Part shown: positions 12,086-24,480 of the stretch, in pieces
Position numbering within the stretch: the stretch's first letter is position 1
Layout of the letters: the number at the start of each line of letters is the position of its first letter
Assembly: GCF_004193775.1 (NCBI RefSeq)
Contig: NC_041005.1
Coordinates: 9,736,501 to 9,800,500, forward strand
DNA: 64,000 nucleotides
Origin: Glycine soja
Taxonomy: Eukaryota; Streptophyta; Magnoliopsida; Fabales; Fabaceae
Direction of reading: 5' to 3'
The notes under the pieces: model-generated
Seen by the model: the letters and a program-made list of their open reading frames with translations, nothing else
The model's database searches: none
What the model was told of the DNA's origin: nothing
Made by a program: the position numbers and the translations under genes

Positions 12086-12967
12086 TGGGAATTGTTTAAA
12101 AAAAATATTATTTTAATTTATCATATATAATTTTAAATAACTTAGGAGAATTACTTATATAAATAATTTTTTTTATGAATTTTTTAACTTTAAATTAAAT
12201 ATAAGTTAAAGAATACAATATTTATGAGTTGAGCAATTTAATAATAGAAATACTCATTGAAAAAAATTAAATTATTTAAGATTGAGTTGACAAAAAATGA
12301 ATTACTTATATCAACACCATTAAATATGCTTCCAGCAAAATAAATAATACATATAATGATTTAAAATATAAGTAGTAATTTTAATTAGTTTATTCTATTT
12401 AATGAATTTTTATTTGAAATACTAGTACTTTTATCTTGTGTAAAATTAAACAACATTTTGAAAACCTTATTTTGACAAATACATGCATAACCATTAAAAT
12501 TTAAAGCAATAAATATGTTAGCAATGAGATAGATCAATAGAATTAGAGTTAATAATTTTTAAAAAAAAAATAAAAGTATAAAGTAAATTTAATATTACTA
12601 ACTATAAATTAAATAATATTTTAATATGATGAATTAATTAATTGAATGACCAACCAAAGATAATATCTAATCACATTTTGATTATTACTGCTTCTTCTTC
12701 TTCTTCTTTTTTACATAGTTTGATTATTACTGCTACTTACACTTTGAGTTGCTCAAATAATTTAATTTGGTAATAATTTATGTTTGAATTTACTCTTTAT
12801 TGAAATGACACTGGATCTATATATCACTTTATTATTTAACAAAACTGGTGTAATTGTAGTAGTGGATGGTTTGTTTTCTTAATATTTTTGTATCCTTACC
12901 AAAACCAAAAAAGATTTAGTAAAAATAAAACTAATTATTTGAAATGTGGCAAATTCAAATCTTCACT

Positions 12968-13013
<46 letters not shown>
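12968..13013. repeat. (AT)n microsatellite
   Basis: An AT dinucleotide run of about 44 bases. Confidence 0.9.
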
Positions 13014-13575
13014 TCGAATACGTCTTGTCTCCAAAGAATTTATATGTGAAAAATAATATTGTTGTCAAATCCGTATTAGTATACATAAAATTATAAACTT
13101 TTAATTAATAAAATGTTATTTTAACAATGATTTTTATATATTTAATTTAATTTTTATTTATATATTTTTAAATATAAATTAATTTAAAAATCAAATAAAT
13201 TAAGAGTTTTTATTATTAAATAACTATTTTAATAAAAAGATACTAGATTTATTTAATTTTATATAAAAACATACAAAACATTGAAAATGGATTCTTTGCC
13301 GTGATGTTATTACATGAGATTTGAGTCTTCCAAAATGAATTATTTTAAATAATTAACTCGAAAAACTTTACACCCTTAGATGATGACTGCAGAATTCTAA
13401 ATTTACTTTATGATCACTACAGAGAATTAAGGCCCCAAAACATTTCAGTAAATGATGCCTCAGTCCAATGAAAGAAAAATCTCTGAATTCAAACAACACT
13501 TATAAATATAACATGCTTACATTTACTCCAAAATAATGAGTGTAGGTTCAAACCAACTACTTTGCCTGCTTAACA

Positions 13576-13888
13576 GAGGTTTAATGGTAAATTTTATTAC
13601 TTAATTTTTATATTTTTTTTACTTGTAGTTTTTTTTAAAAAAATTATCACTCAAGTTTTTAAATTTTTATTATTATTTTGCCACTACATAAAAAAAAGTT
13701 AAAATATAACACAATGATGTTGTGTTATTATCAATGTGATGATAAAATATGTAAAATAAAAAATCTTAAGTGATAAAATTTAAAAAATGATAAAAGTTGA
13801 GTGCATAAAATATAAAAAAAAAACTTGAGTGGTAAAATATGTAAAATGATAAAAATTGAATAGTAAAATTTATAATTAAATCTTAATA
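13576..13888. mobile_element. Fold-back / MITE-like inverted repeat
   Basis: The left arm 'ggtttaatggtaaattttat', followed by 'cactcaagtttt', recurs inverted at the right end ('aaaacttgagtggtaaaat' then 'aaatttataattaaatctt'). The arms are about 110-130 bp around an AT-rich centre containing 'acaatgatgttgtgttattat'. It has no coding capacity and no clear target duplication. It resembles a small non-autonomous DNA transposon. Confidence 0.5.
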
Positions 13889-16486
13889 TAGTTATATTTT
13901 TAAGCTTTGAATTATTAAAAGATAGTTTAACTTGGTAATTTATGAATGATAAAAAGAATCTATACAACAAATCATAATCATTAGAGTAAGATGTGGATTT
14001 GGATTACACGCATTCCGGATCAGTGTTGACAAGAAAATCAATTTAGTTTATTAAGGATAAACTTAACTAAAAAATTAAGATGAGAAAAAAGTATATTTTA
14101 GCCTATATGATAATGCATTATCGTTTTATAATGTATTTCCATCTCTTTATTTTGACACTCGTGTTATCTTATACTTTTTTTTTTTGTTTTATTCTCAACT
14201 CTTTCTTTATTATAAAAGTTTTTCTTACTGACACTCTTTTATAAAAGTTATTAGTCGGATTGCTTGGATCTGAACGGTATACTAAAATGGTTCATTTAAT
14301 TCTAAAAATTGACTTTGTGAAGCATTGATATAAAACTGATTTAGCCAGTTTAATTTTATCATTGTAAAATTATAAATATTTTTTGTTTAACAAGACTTAA
14401 TATATTATATTAAAAGTTAAAATAGTATTATTTAATTATTACTATTTTAATAATGATTAAATTATTAAATTTTAAATTAATATTTTAGCGTTTTAATTAT
14501 CATCAAACAATTTTTAAAAAATCATTCTTAGTTGCTCAAGTTTTAATTTTTATTTTTTTAATTCAAGTTTTAATTTGTACATTACTTGCACAAGTTTAGT
14601 GGGTTCCCCTCTCACATATTCCCATATCTAGAAAGAATAAATACGGCATAGTTCACTTTTCTACTGTAGGATAAATTTGATAGATTCCTTTCATATTTAT
14701 CACGTTACAGTATTATTTTCGGTGGACCACGTGACAATTATCACTAAAGCGGAATGATTAACTTGTTTTGTTAGTTGTTACAATGGTGGAAAATAATTTC
14801 CGGGGCACAAAAAGTCTATTCGCTTCTTTCATTGATAATGTTTTGAGCTTGAATAAACCTGTTTTTTGAAATTAATAAAATCACATTTAAAGCTAATTAA
14901 TGATTGCAAAATCATTTTCTTCAAATTAACTGGAAGTTTTGAAAATATTTTTAGACGTAGTGTTTAAACATAAATACGAGATTCCTCCTTTATTTTTCAA
15001 AATTAAGTTTGAAATTGCTTATAAACTAAAAGACAAATATAAATTCTAAGTTAGTTAATGAGCATGCTGAAGCACTAAGGTATAAATGTTTTTATATTGT
15101 GAATTAATTATAAATCATGTTTTAAATGATTTTTAAGATAGTCATTTTCAAAATGATAAACTTACAATATACTGTGGCTTGTAATTTAATGACAATATAT
15201 ATCTTATTTTCTCTTTTTAAGTTTGGAGTGGGGTGTAAAACTTACTAAAAAAATACTACAATTTTTCAATTTTTTGTACACTCAATGAAATTTTCCCCTA
15301 TAGAAAAAAGAAAGGAGAAAAGGAAAAAAAATCAACATCAAGCCAAAATGCTAAAAGAAAATTAATTTAACCAAAAAAATATCATTTTTAGAAATTATCA
15401 AAGATTTTTTAATAGGGATTTTGTTTTCGTGAAAAATATATCAGAAACAAAAAAAGTTTTCTCTAAAAAAGTTTTCTAAAATATCAGCTAAATCAAGTAT
15501 CATTTCGAAAACTAAATCCTACATATATCTTAACCACATTACAACATATGGATAAGACTTTTTTTATTTATAATCATAAGCAATACTAATTTCAATACAA
15601 TGCATGTTGATGATGATTCAATGTTTAAATAAGCATTGAGAGTAGTGCAATAGCTTAATTTGATAAGGAAAGCTAGAATGATCATGTAATACAATGAAGT
15701 TAGAGGTTTTAAAGCTTACTTGAATTGGGTTGAGCTTAAAAACATGATAGCCCAACCCGATTCATTTGATGCGGAGCTAGAAAATTTTCAACCCCCCACA
15801 AGTTGAAAGGTTAGGTGAGTTGGCTTAAAAAGATAAAAAATAAAAACATATTCATTTGAATTCATAAAGAAATTGTAGAAAAACAAATCAAAATACAAAA
15901 CAAGCATGTTGGCTCCAATGGACGAATTTGCTTCAATCAATAACTATAAACAAGAAGCAAAGTAAACAATAATTACATGGAATCAAAGGGCTGACAAAAG
16001 AAAATCAAATCAAATATTTCTTATTCTGAAATTTTATTGAGTCATTAACAACAACAACCTCGTATTAGGAACGAAGCATGAAACTTATGGCGAACAAGAT
16101 TGTGACACTGCAACGAGAATGAATCGTGTCATGTTACATTTATCCAAGTAGAACCTAATTATATGTACACCAAAATCACTTTCTTCTGGTCCTGTGTCAC
16201 TCAAGCTTTGCTTCGCACATGTTCACACCATACAGTATCCATGGTGAACAATACTGGCTCATGAAGAAAAGCTAAATTTAGGAAATTCACATTCTAACGC
16301 ATCTCTATTGAAAACATGTTACTTGTCACGGTAAATTACTCCACAAAAATATAACGGTTCTTCATCTTCTTAATCGTGATACCAATGATCATTAATTAAG
16401 ATCAAACTCGATCTTTCAATTATCATGTTCCTCTGAAAAAAGAAAGTCAATTTTGTTGTCAAGACAAAATCCGACTGAATTATAAG

Positions 16487-16495
16487 AAGTTTTTG
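16487..16495. repeat. Target-site duplication of the large MULE, left
   Basis: AAGTTTTTG, identical to 26190-26198. Confidence 0.9.
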
Positions 16496-16860
16496 GACAA
16501 ATTTCCCACTTTAGGTTTCTTTTAAAAACTATTTCACAGAGTATGGTTGTTTCTAAACAATTTCCACAGGGGTGATATTTTTTACGTAGTATGCATGGAA
16601 ATTTTCATGCAAAGCGTTAGCATGAATAGCGCCTCACTCAGGCACGCGACACGTGGCTGTGTCGCCTCTGCCACTGGCGACACCACTGGTATCGCCACCT
16701 GCAATGGCGCTTTGGCCATGCAGGGTGGAGTCGCTGGTCAAACCAACGCTTTACCCCTACGTGTAGCAGCAGCTTTTTGCAGAAAGTGAAGGCGTCATTG
16801 GTGTTGGCGAGGCCACCTGAAAACGCCAACTCCTTTGGCGATTTAGGGTCTTTAAATACC
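16496..16860 (+). repeat. Left terminal inverted repeat and GC-rich subterminal arm of the MULE
   Basis: The outer ~115 bp pairs with 26075-26189. The inner part is unusually GC-rich and full of TGGCGA/TCGCC words (for example 'cactggcgacaccactggt' and 'gaaaacgccaactcctttgg'). It ends at 'tttaaatacccta', a possible TATA-type signal for the transposase gene. The opposite arm (25790-26189) has the same style and a TTTAAA in the same relative position ('tttttaaatccc', 25789-25800). Confidence 0.75.
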
Positions 16861-16869
16861 CTATAATTT

Positions 16870-17980
16870 CCCTTTTGTTGCAGCTATTTCATCTGCTTCA
16901 TTTCCCTTTTCTTGCACCTGCTTCAGCTGCTTCATTTTTTTGCAATTGTCCGTGTCTTTGAGCTTGTTTTTGTTTCGTTTTCGTGGCTTTAGCTGTGAAA
17001 AAAATTGTGTGGTATGAAATATTTTTTAAAAGTTATTTTGTTAGGTTGTAACTTATTTTTCGTATAAAGTATTTATTTATTTTAAAATTAAATTAACTTT
17101 TATATTTGATAGGCTTGTTTAAATGTGTGTTTAAATGTCAAAAATAAAAGAAAAATTGTGTAACAATATTAATTTGAAGATAATATTTTGAGTGAAAATA
17201 AAAATATTTTGAATATGAAATTTGTAATAATTTTTTAATTAGATTAGGTTGGTGTTGATAATTTATTAGTGTGTTAAAAATTGATGAATGTTTGAACTTT
17301 GAATAAAAAAAATTTGTAGATTATATTTATTTAAAGTAAGTATTTTGAGTATGATTTTTTTTAATATGAAGTTGTAGTATTTTTTTAATTAGATTAGGTT
17401 GGTTTTTGGTGTGTTAAAAATTTATAAGCGTTCAACTTGAAAGTGTTAAATATTTTATTATATTTGTAGTAATTTTGTAATTACCTTTTTCCATTTTAAA
17501 GCTATTAATGTTAAGATTAATTTTTTATAATACTAACTTCGTTCATGAATTATTTAATTTTGTGTTAAAAATGACTATCTTGAAATTGTTCATTTTTTTA
17601 AGTGTGTCTCATGAAATTAATTTGAAGTTAATTAAAAATTTTTAAAAGAGAAATTGAATGTAAAGTTCCAATAAAGAGATCTTTTGGGATTACACTTTAT
17701 TAGTTTGGATTTAAAGTTTTATAAAATTGTTTGTGTTATTTAAGTGTGTTGATGTGAAATTTATTTAAAGTTAATAATTTTAATTACATGTTGATTAGTT
17801 TAAAATTACTACATTGAAATCGTTAATTTTTTTAAAGTGTGTGAATGTGAAATTGATTTGAAATTGATCTGAAACTAATTTTTTTATTAAATAAAGTTTT
17901 ATTTTGAAGTTCCAGTAATGAGTTTTTGTGATACCCATTTTGTAATTTATTTGACGTGTTAAAATATTTTTTTTGTAGGT
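16870..17980 (+). other. 5' leader of the MULE transposase gene with diverged internal repeats
   Basis: This stretch lies between the left arm and the transposase start. T-rich blocks recur: 'taattagattaggttggt' followed by 'gtgtgttaaaaatt' occurs at about 17238 and 17390, and 'aagtgtgt..atgtgaaatt' recurs several times to 17850. It ends TTTTTTTGTAG|GTACAGG just before the ATG at 17986, so it may contain a leader intron. No protein is encoded. Confidence 0.5.
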
Positions 17981-17985
17981 ACAGG

Positions 17986-20769
17986 ATGAATTCGGTTATA
18001 ATAGTGTTGTATTTCAATGGAAGGGTATATGAAGATAATGATGGTGTAATATTTGAAGGAAGTAAAAAAGCGATTCAAATTAAACGTGGAATTAGTTTCA
18101 ATGCTTTGAAGAAAAAAATTGGAGATAAGGTTAAGTTACAAAATAATGAAATTATTTCTGCTATCAGCTGTAGATTTTTAGTGTCAGGAAAATATATTGC
18201 CTTGCAAATTTGTGATGACGAAGACGTTGAAACGATGTTGGAAAGTTTTAAACAACAAGACCAAATGTCAGTTCTGGAATTGTACATAGAAAAGGATGTC
18301 GCTGGTGGTTCAATGTTTCATTCTGCAAATTCGCTTACATCATGTGGAAATTATTTATCTAATGATGAGACACAACCGGCAACAAATATGAACAATTTAC
18401 ATATTGACGAAGATGATGATGATGATGATGATGATGATTATCTTGTGTCTAACTCATACGTTGAAGAGTCTGTAGACGAAGATGACAGTGTTGACGGTAT
18501 ATCTGAAACAGATGATGAAGTCACCGACATTCCTCAACCAGTAAGAATTGTTCACCCAGCAGAAGGTATAATTTGCTGTATAAAAAAATTAGACAATACA
18601 TTTATTATTTGATGATAATTGTATTTAATGCTAAATAAGTATGATTTGATTTTTTATTTTGAACTATTAGGTGCACAACGAATTGAAAATCCATTTTGGA
18701 ATGATGCTTTACATTATAACAATATCAACTGGAGTTATCCTGATGAGGAGGACATTTGCGGTTTGGAGATGCCGTCGACCTTTAATGTTGGCCAAGAATT
18801 ATATGTTGGCATGGAATTTGATAGTAAAGATGCGGTAAAAAATGCAGTCAAACAATATGTTATGAAGGTGCATCAAAGTTTCAAAGTTGTTGAAAGCAAA
18901 TCGAACAAGTATGTGGTTCATTGCTTGAATAAAAATGCAGAGTGTTCTTGCCCTTTCTATATGAGGGCAATTTTATCTAAAAAAATAGATACGTGGAAAG
19001 TCACACAATGGGGTGGACCACACACATGTCTGAATATGACCATGACACAAGATCACGAGAAACTTGATTCAGATTTAATTGCCACTTGTGTAGTAGGTAC
19101 GTATTTTATATTCATATTATGTTCATTTTTTGTTAATTGTCATTTAAATTTTGTTATGTTATTGACATGCATGATCAGAGAAGACCCATCAATAAAAATT
19201 TCTTTGATTCAAGAGAGGATTAACAGTGAATTTGCGTACAAGGTGTCGTACAAAAAAGCTTGGTTGGCGAAACAGAAAGTCATTGCAATTGAATATGGCG
19301 ATTGGGATGAGTCATATGCGAAACTTTCGTCGTGGCTAACACACATGCAAAATCATTCTCCTGGATCATATTTTCAAGTACTACATGACGATTTTATCGT
19401 TGGGAATACGGTTAGTCGCGAACACCGTCAGTTTCATAGAGTTTTTTGGACTTTTGGGCAATGTAAAGAAGCTTTCAAGTACTGTAAGCCAATCATACAA
19501 GTTGACGGCACACATTTGTACGGCAAATACCGTGGGACCCTCTTAATGGCCACATCACAAGATGGAAATGGTGGTGTCCTTCCTCTAGCATTCGCGGTGG
19601 TTGAAGGTGAGACGTTGACAGCGTGGTCATGGTTTTTGGCACACTTGCGTGAACACGTCACAGATCAAAATGGTATTTGTCTGATATCTGATCGACACGC
19701 GAGTATAAAGTCCGTTGTCGCTAACGAAGCCCTTGGTTGGCAACCTTCCCACGGTTATCATGTCTACTGCGTGCGACACATAGCAAGCAACTTCAATCGG
19801 AAATTCAATAATGCCAAACAAAAAGAAATGTTGAAAAAATTGGGTAAGATTTCATATTTGATGGTGACGTTTATTTAAGTTCCATATATACTTAAAATTG
19901 TTATTCATAACAATTTTTATGCAGCCTACACTCCTTGCAAGCACATTTTTTATCAAAATTTAGAAAAATTTTGTGAACTGAGTCCAGCCATAGCAACATG
20001 GATTGATCGAATTTCAAAGGAAAAATGGACGATGGCTTATGATAGAGAAGGACGTCAATATGGCCACATGACAACCAACCTCTCAGAATGTATCAATAAG
20101 GTTTTGAAGGATTGTCGCAACATTCTCATAACAGCATTGGTCAAATCAACGTACAATAGGTGTCGAAAGTACTTTGTTGAGCATGGCCGCCAAGCCCAAA
20201 GACAGTTAAATGAAGGCCAAGTATATTGTTCAAAGCTTGTTAAAGAACTGAGGAAAAATCAAGAACAAGCTTGTACGCACATCGTTCACGTGTATGATAT
20301 CCACTCCACAAGGTTTGAAGTAGAGGAGAGCTTCAACCCTATAACGCAACGTGGCGGACAATAGTGGGCAGTAAACTTAAATGGTCGTCATTGTCAATGC
20401 GGAAGGTATTCTACGCTTCACTATCCATGTTCACACATTATTGCAGCTTGTGGTTACGTGAGCATGAACTACTACCAATATATAGATGTTGTTTATACAA
20501 ATGAGCACATCTTAAAAGCTTACTCCGCACAATGGTGGCCTCTTGGGAATGAAGCGGCTATTCCTCCTTCTAATGACGCATGGACACTTATCCCTGACCC
20601 AAATACAATTCGTGCCAAAGGTCGGCCAAAATCAACAAGGATAAGGAATGAGATGGATTGGGTCGAACCATCTGAGCACCGACAAAAATGCAGTAGATGT
20701 GGAGCCGAAGGGCATAACAGGCGAGGCTGTCCAATGCAATCTGAGCGTGGGAGTTGTTCAAATCATTGA
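17986..20769 (+). pseudogene. MuDR/MULE transposase, one in-frame stop
   Basis: The start is ATG 17986. Exon 1 (to 18565) encodes a PB1-like N-terminal domain and an Asp-rich stretch. A canonical intron (18566-18670) joins ...PAEG to AQRIENPFW. Next come the MuDR DNA-binding domain (about 18800-19030, with CPFYMRA and GGPHTC) and the MULE catalytic core with QVDGTHLYGKYRGTLL (Asp at 19504) and CLISDRHASIKS (Asp at 19690). An intron at 19844-19924 leads to TTNLSECINKVL, the expected region of the catalytic Glu. The C-terminus has a SWIM zinc finger (CQCGRY...CSHIIAAC) and a CCHC knuckle (CSRCGAEGHNRRGC) before the stop at 20769. TAG at 20362-20364 interrupts the frame just before the SWIM finger. 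A further intron is likely around 19097-19178, but its visible acceptor shifts the frame, so a second lesion is possible there. The gene would cut and insert elements with matching TIRs. Confidence 0.9.
20362..20364 (+). other. Premature TAG in the transposase
   Basis: The frame reads TQRGGQ, then TAG, then WAVNLNGRHCQC. The coding sequence continues without other damage to 20769, so this is a single nonsense mutation. It would remove the SWIM finger and zinc knuckle. Confidence 0.85.
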
Positions 20770-20919
20770 TTTATGTATGTTAGTCCAATGTATTGAATTT
20801 GTGGGGTTCAATAAATTTGTTAGTTAAAAACATTACTTATTTTGGTTTGTGTACATTAGCTATTTGTGGGTTTCAATGAATTCGTTACTTAAAAACATAA
20901 CCAAAGCCTACACAAGACA

Positions 20920-22027
20920 CATAAACCTTAACCCCAAGCCCTAAGGAAAATCCCAAATCCCTAAAACCTAACCATAAAAGCTAACCCTAACACCTAATAC
21001 AAAACCCTGACCATACCCCAAAACCCTAAACCCTAATCCAGCACACTAACCCTTAAACCCCTAAGGCCTAACCCTAAACCCTAACCCTACCCCAAAACCA
21101 TAAACCCTAATCCAAAACTATAAACCCAACCCCCTAACCCTAACCTATAATCACAACCCTAAGCCTTAACCCCACCCCTAACCCTACACCAAAACCCTAA
21201 GCCCTAACCCTAACTCTAACCCTACCCCAAAACCATAACCCCTAATCCAAAACACTAACCCTTAAACCCCTGAGCCCTAACCCTAACCCTAACCCTAACC
21301 TATAATCAAAACCCCTAAGCCATAACCCTAAACCCTAATCCAAAACAATAAACCCAACCCCCTAACCCTAACCTATAATCAAAACTCCTAAGCCCTAAAC
21401 CCTAATCCAAAACAATAAACCCAACCCCCTAATCCTAACCTATAATCAAAACCCCTAAGCCCTAACCCTAAACCCTAATCCAAAACAATAAACCCAACCC
21501 CCTAACCCTAACCTATAATCAAAACCCCTAAGCCCTAACCCTACCCCTAACCCTACCCCAAAACCATAACCCCTACTCCAAAACACTAACCCTTAAACCC
21601 ATGAGCACTATCCCTAACCCTAACCTATAATCAAAACCCCTAAGCCTTAGCCCCAACCCTAACCCTAACCACAACCCTAACCCCTAATCCAAAACAATAA
21701 ACCAAAAATCCTAACCCCATCCCTAACCCCTAATCCAATCCCCTAACCCCTAAGCCTTAACCCTACCCCAAAACCCTAACACTAACACTAACCCATAATC
21801 AAAACCCCTAAGCCTTAACCCTAACCCTAAAAGCTAACCCTAACCCATAATCCAAAACACTAACCCTTAAACCCTTAATCCAAAACAGTAACCCTTACAC
21901 CCCTAACCCTAACACCTAATGAAAACCCCTAAGGCCTAACCTTAACCCTACCCCAAAACCCTAGCCCCTAATCCAAAACACTAACCATTAAACCCTAACC
22001 CCTAATCCAATCCCCTAAGCCCTATAC
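20920..22027. repeat. Degenerate telomere-like CCCTAA repeats inside the MULE
   Basis: About 1.1 kb in which CCCTAA, CCCTAAA and near variants make up most of the sequence, with intervening words such as 'taatccaaaaca' and 'acctataatcaaaacccc' that recur as longer units. Plant telomeres are (CCCTAAA)n on this strand, but here the array is irregular and higher-order. It lies exactly between the 3' ends of the convergent transposase (ends 20769) and PMD (ends 22215) genes, well inside the MULE ends. It therefore arrived with, or grew within, the transposon rather than marking a chromosome end. Confidence 0.9.
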
Positions 22028-22214
22028 ATTAGTAAAACTACTTATTTTTCGTTTGTGTACTTTAGTTTTATTTTTATACTTTGTTTATTATTATACTTTT
22101 ATGCGCCAGATAAACTCTATACATTAGTAAGGCATAATAAATGACATGCGATAGATTAATTGTCAAAATAAAATGTTTTACAAACAACAAGAAATTTACA
22201 CAGAGACATAAAAA

Positions 22215-24480
22215 TCAGTCATTATGGTGTCCGCGATGTCGTGAGGATGTGTCACATGGTCGATCCCATCTTCGCGCTTGACGATCAGGATTTCTTCTGC
22301 CTCGTTGTCTCCCCGCTTCTGCTTGCTCAGCCTCAGCAGAAAACTCTTGACGCAAATCAACACCTAATAAGTCGCCCATATCAGGTATTGCTCCGGGTAC
22401 ATTCCATTGCAAAGCAAATGGGGCGTTAGGTGTTGCCATGGGGGCATCGTGCTGCTGCGAAGGAGTCATAGTGGGCCATGAAAAATGAGCTTGTGTTTCC
22501 GCAACACCACCGAACGAATGTTCGCTCGCAGAAGTATCAGTGTGATGACCTTCAAAAGGATACTGATAAATCTGTGAAGGATATTCGGAAAATGTTTCTG
22601 GCGTGTAATACATTCCATGACCACGCTCCATCATTTGTTGGGAATATTGCTCCGCTTCAACAGGCTCCTTTCGTCTGCCTAAGCCCCGAGTTTCAACACT
22701 TGACTGAAGAATGTGAAACTCTTGTGTTGGGAATTCACACTCTGATGCTGGACCATGTGACACTAGCTCAGTGACTCTCTCTTGCTCTTCTGATATAATC
22801 GCCAACTTATCCACGTAAGGCACGAGATCATCAACTGTCCATGTGTTCCTCCCTTGTGGTGACACCATATACTGTAAAGTCTCCACAACTTCACCCTGCA
22901 ATTATTAGCGTCAACAAATTAATGCTTACGCTTAAGAAAATAATTAGAAGTTAAACATTGAAAAACAGATAAATTCCAATGCAGCTGTGTTTGCATTGTT
23001 TGGGTCGACAAACATCTTTGTTTTATGCCTATACCACACCATGTAGTCCGAGTTAAAACCCAGTAGGCCCTCCTGTCGAGGATAAACGTCGACCCTAAAC
23101 TGAGCAGCATCGTTCCACTGACTAATGATTGGGGCCAACAGGTGGAACCAATTCTCATCTTGTTTGCCTTTGAGCGTTATGCCATGGAGATTCTGCGGTT
23201 GCGAAGGACACCCGGAAATAGGTTGTTGCAATCCATATTGTCGTAAAACTCTATCGGGTTGGTGCCACTCAACAACATGGAAACAAATCAGTGGCACCAC
23301 CGCGAACCAGGCTACACTTCCAACCACACAAATTGGAGGCAATGCTGCCATCACAGTTGGTGTGTATGGCTCCCAGACAAACTGCATATAACAACACACT
23401 TGTCAATTTTCAGTCAAACATAACATATTAAAATTTAATTTAACCATTACATTATGATCTTCTTACCTCATGTCGTTTCATCAGATCCAATTTGCGATGG
23501 AAAACTCTAAGATCATCATTGCCGATATGCTGATTTCCACGTCGCAGCCACCTACAATAAAAATGAAATCATCATTGTCAACATGTTCCATCATTAAATA
23601 TTTTCAATTCAAATGTAATTTTTTTAACGACAAACCTGTGTCCAAGTGGTTTATTTTCTATGATGGGAGGTGTCCTCTTTGGAGCCAAAGTCGTGCATCG
23701 TTCCCATGTCCACATTTGGATTAAGATGCACATACTTCCGATTGATTTAACTTTGTAATCGGTGGTGCTACACATCTCTCTATATAAATACGCAAGCACG
23801 GCAGGTCCCCACGCATACGTGCTGCACTATTCAAAGTCACGTAAAAATTGTAGGTACCTTAAGGAAACTCTGCTACTACTTTTGTTAACAAAGATGACAC
23901 CTCCTATGAATCGAAGAATCCACGCACGGGTAAACCTTTGTAATTGTTCAACGTTACCCTCATCAATATTTATGTGAGAAAAATAGTGAGCCAGCCAACT
24001 TAATTTGACCACACTGCCTTCAATTTCGCCTTCCTGTGGTCTGACTCCTAATAATTCTTCACACAAATCGGCCCAATCAAGATTTGTCGAACCAATTAAT
24101 GGTGCCCCGTCAGTACGCAGACCTAATAAAATTGACACATCTTGGAGAGTAATGGTAGCCTCTCCGCATCTCAGGTGAAACGTGTGGGTTTCGGGCCTCC
24201 ATCTTTCAATGAACGCACTAATTAAGGCCGCATTTATCTTTAGGTATCCCATCTTCATGATCCAATAAAACCCACATTGCCGAAGTAGAGGAACAATTTC
24301 CTCTAGTATTTTTTCTTCACCTTGATATGTCGGGACTGCTCGTCTGATGTGTAATTTTCTATCTGGTTCCCCATTTCAAACATGTTCTGAAACATGCTTG
24401 GGTTGTATCCACAAGACGTCACCATCAACTGGACCAGACCTAGTTTGTATGCTCGATGAGCATGACGACGAAGATGCCAT
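22215..24480 (-). CDS. Plant mobile domain (PMD, MAIN-like) protein carried by the MULE
   Basis: A five-exon minus-strand gene. Exon 1 is 24480-23858, then about 23821-23636, 23551-23467, 23381-about 22968, and 22895-22215; most junctions have GT..AG. The PMD core includes INAALISAFIERWRPETHTF, GEATITLQDVSILLGLRTDG, KLSWLAHYF and RAWILRFIGGVIF, then YAWGPAVLAYLYREMC and WTWERC, as in MAIN/MAIL1 and related transposon-borne proteins. The tail (about 22215-22500) is Arg-rich and low complexity. Codon 35 is TGA (24376-24378), where related reading would continue; translation could restart at Met 24264 or 24258 and keep nearly all of the PMD. Host PMD proteins act in silencing and genome stability; a role for the transposon version in countering silencing is speculation. 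Confidence 0.8.
24376..24378 (-). other. In-frame TGA near the start of the PMD gene
   Basis: Codon 35, between HVSEHV and NGEPDRKLHI. A single transition from a Trp codon would explain it. Without it the frame is open from 24480 to the first intron. Confidence 0.75.

Larger units (their letters stand above)
12086..16480. other. AT-rich intergenic DNA
   Basis: No gene seen. It contains an (AT)n tract, a fold-back repeat (both listed separately) and the left flank of the large MULE. About 16030-16440 is more balanced in composition but shows no supported frame. Confidence 0.5.

Noticed and set aside
20920..22027. True chromosome end or ancestral fusion site
   Set aside because: The array is irregular, lies inside a transposon with intact outer ends, and both sides belong to the same element.
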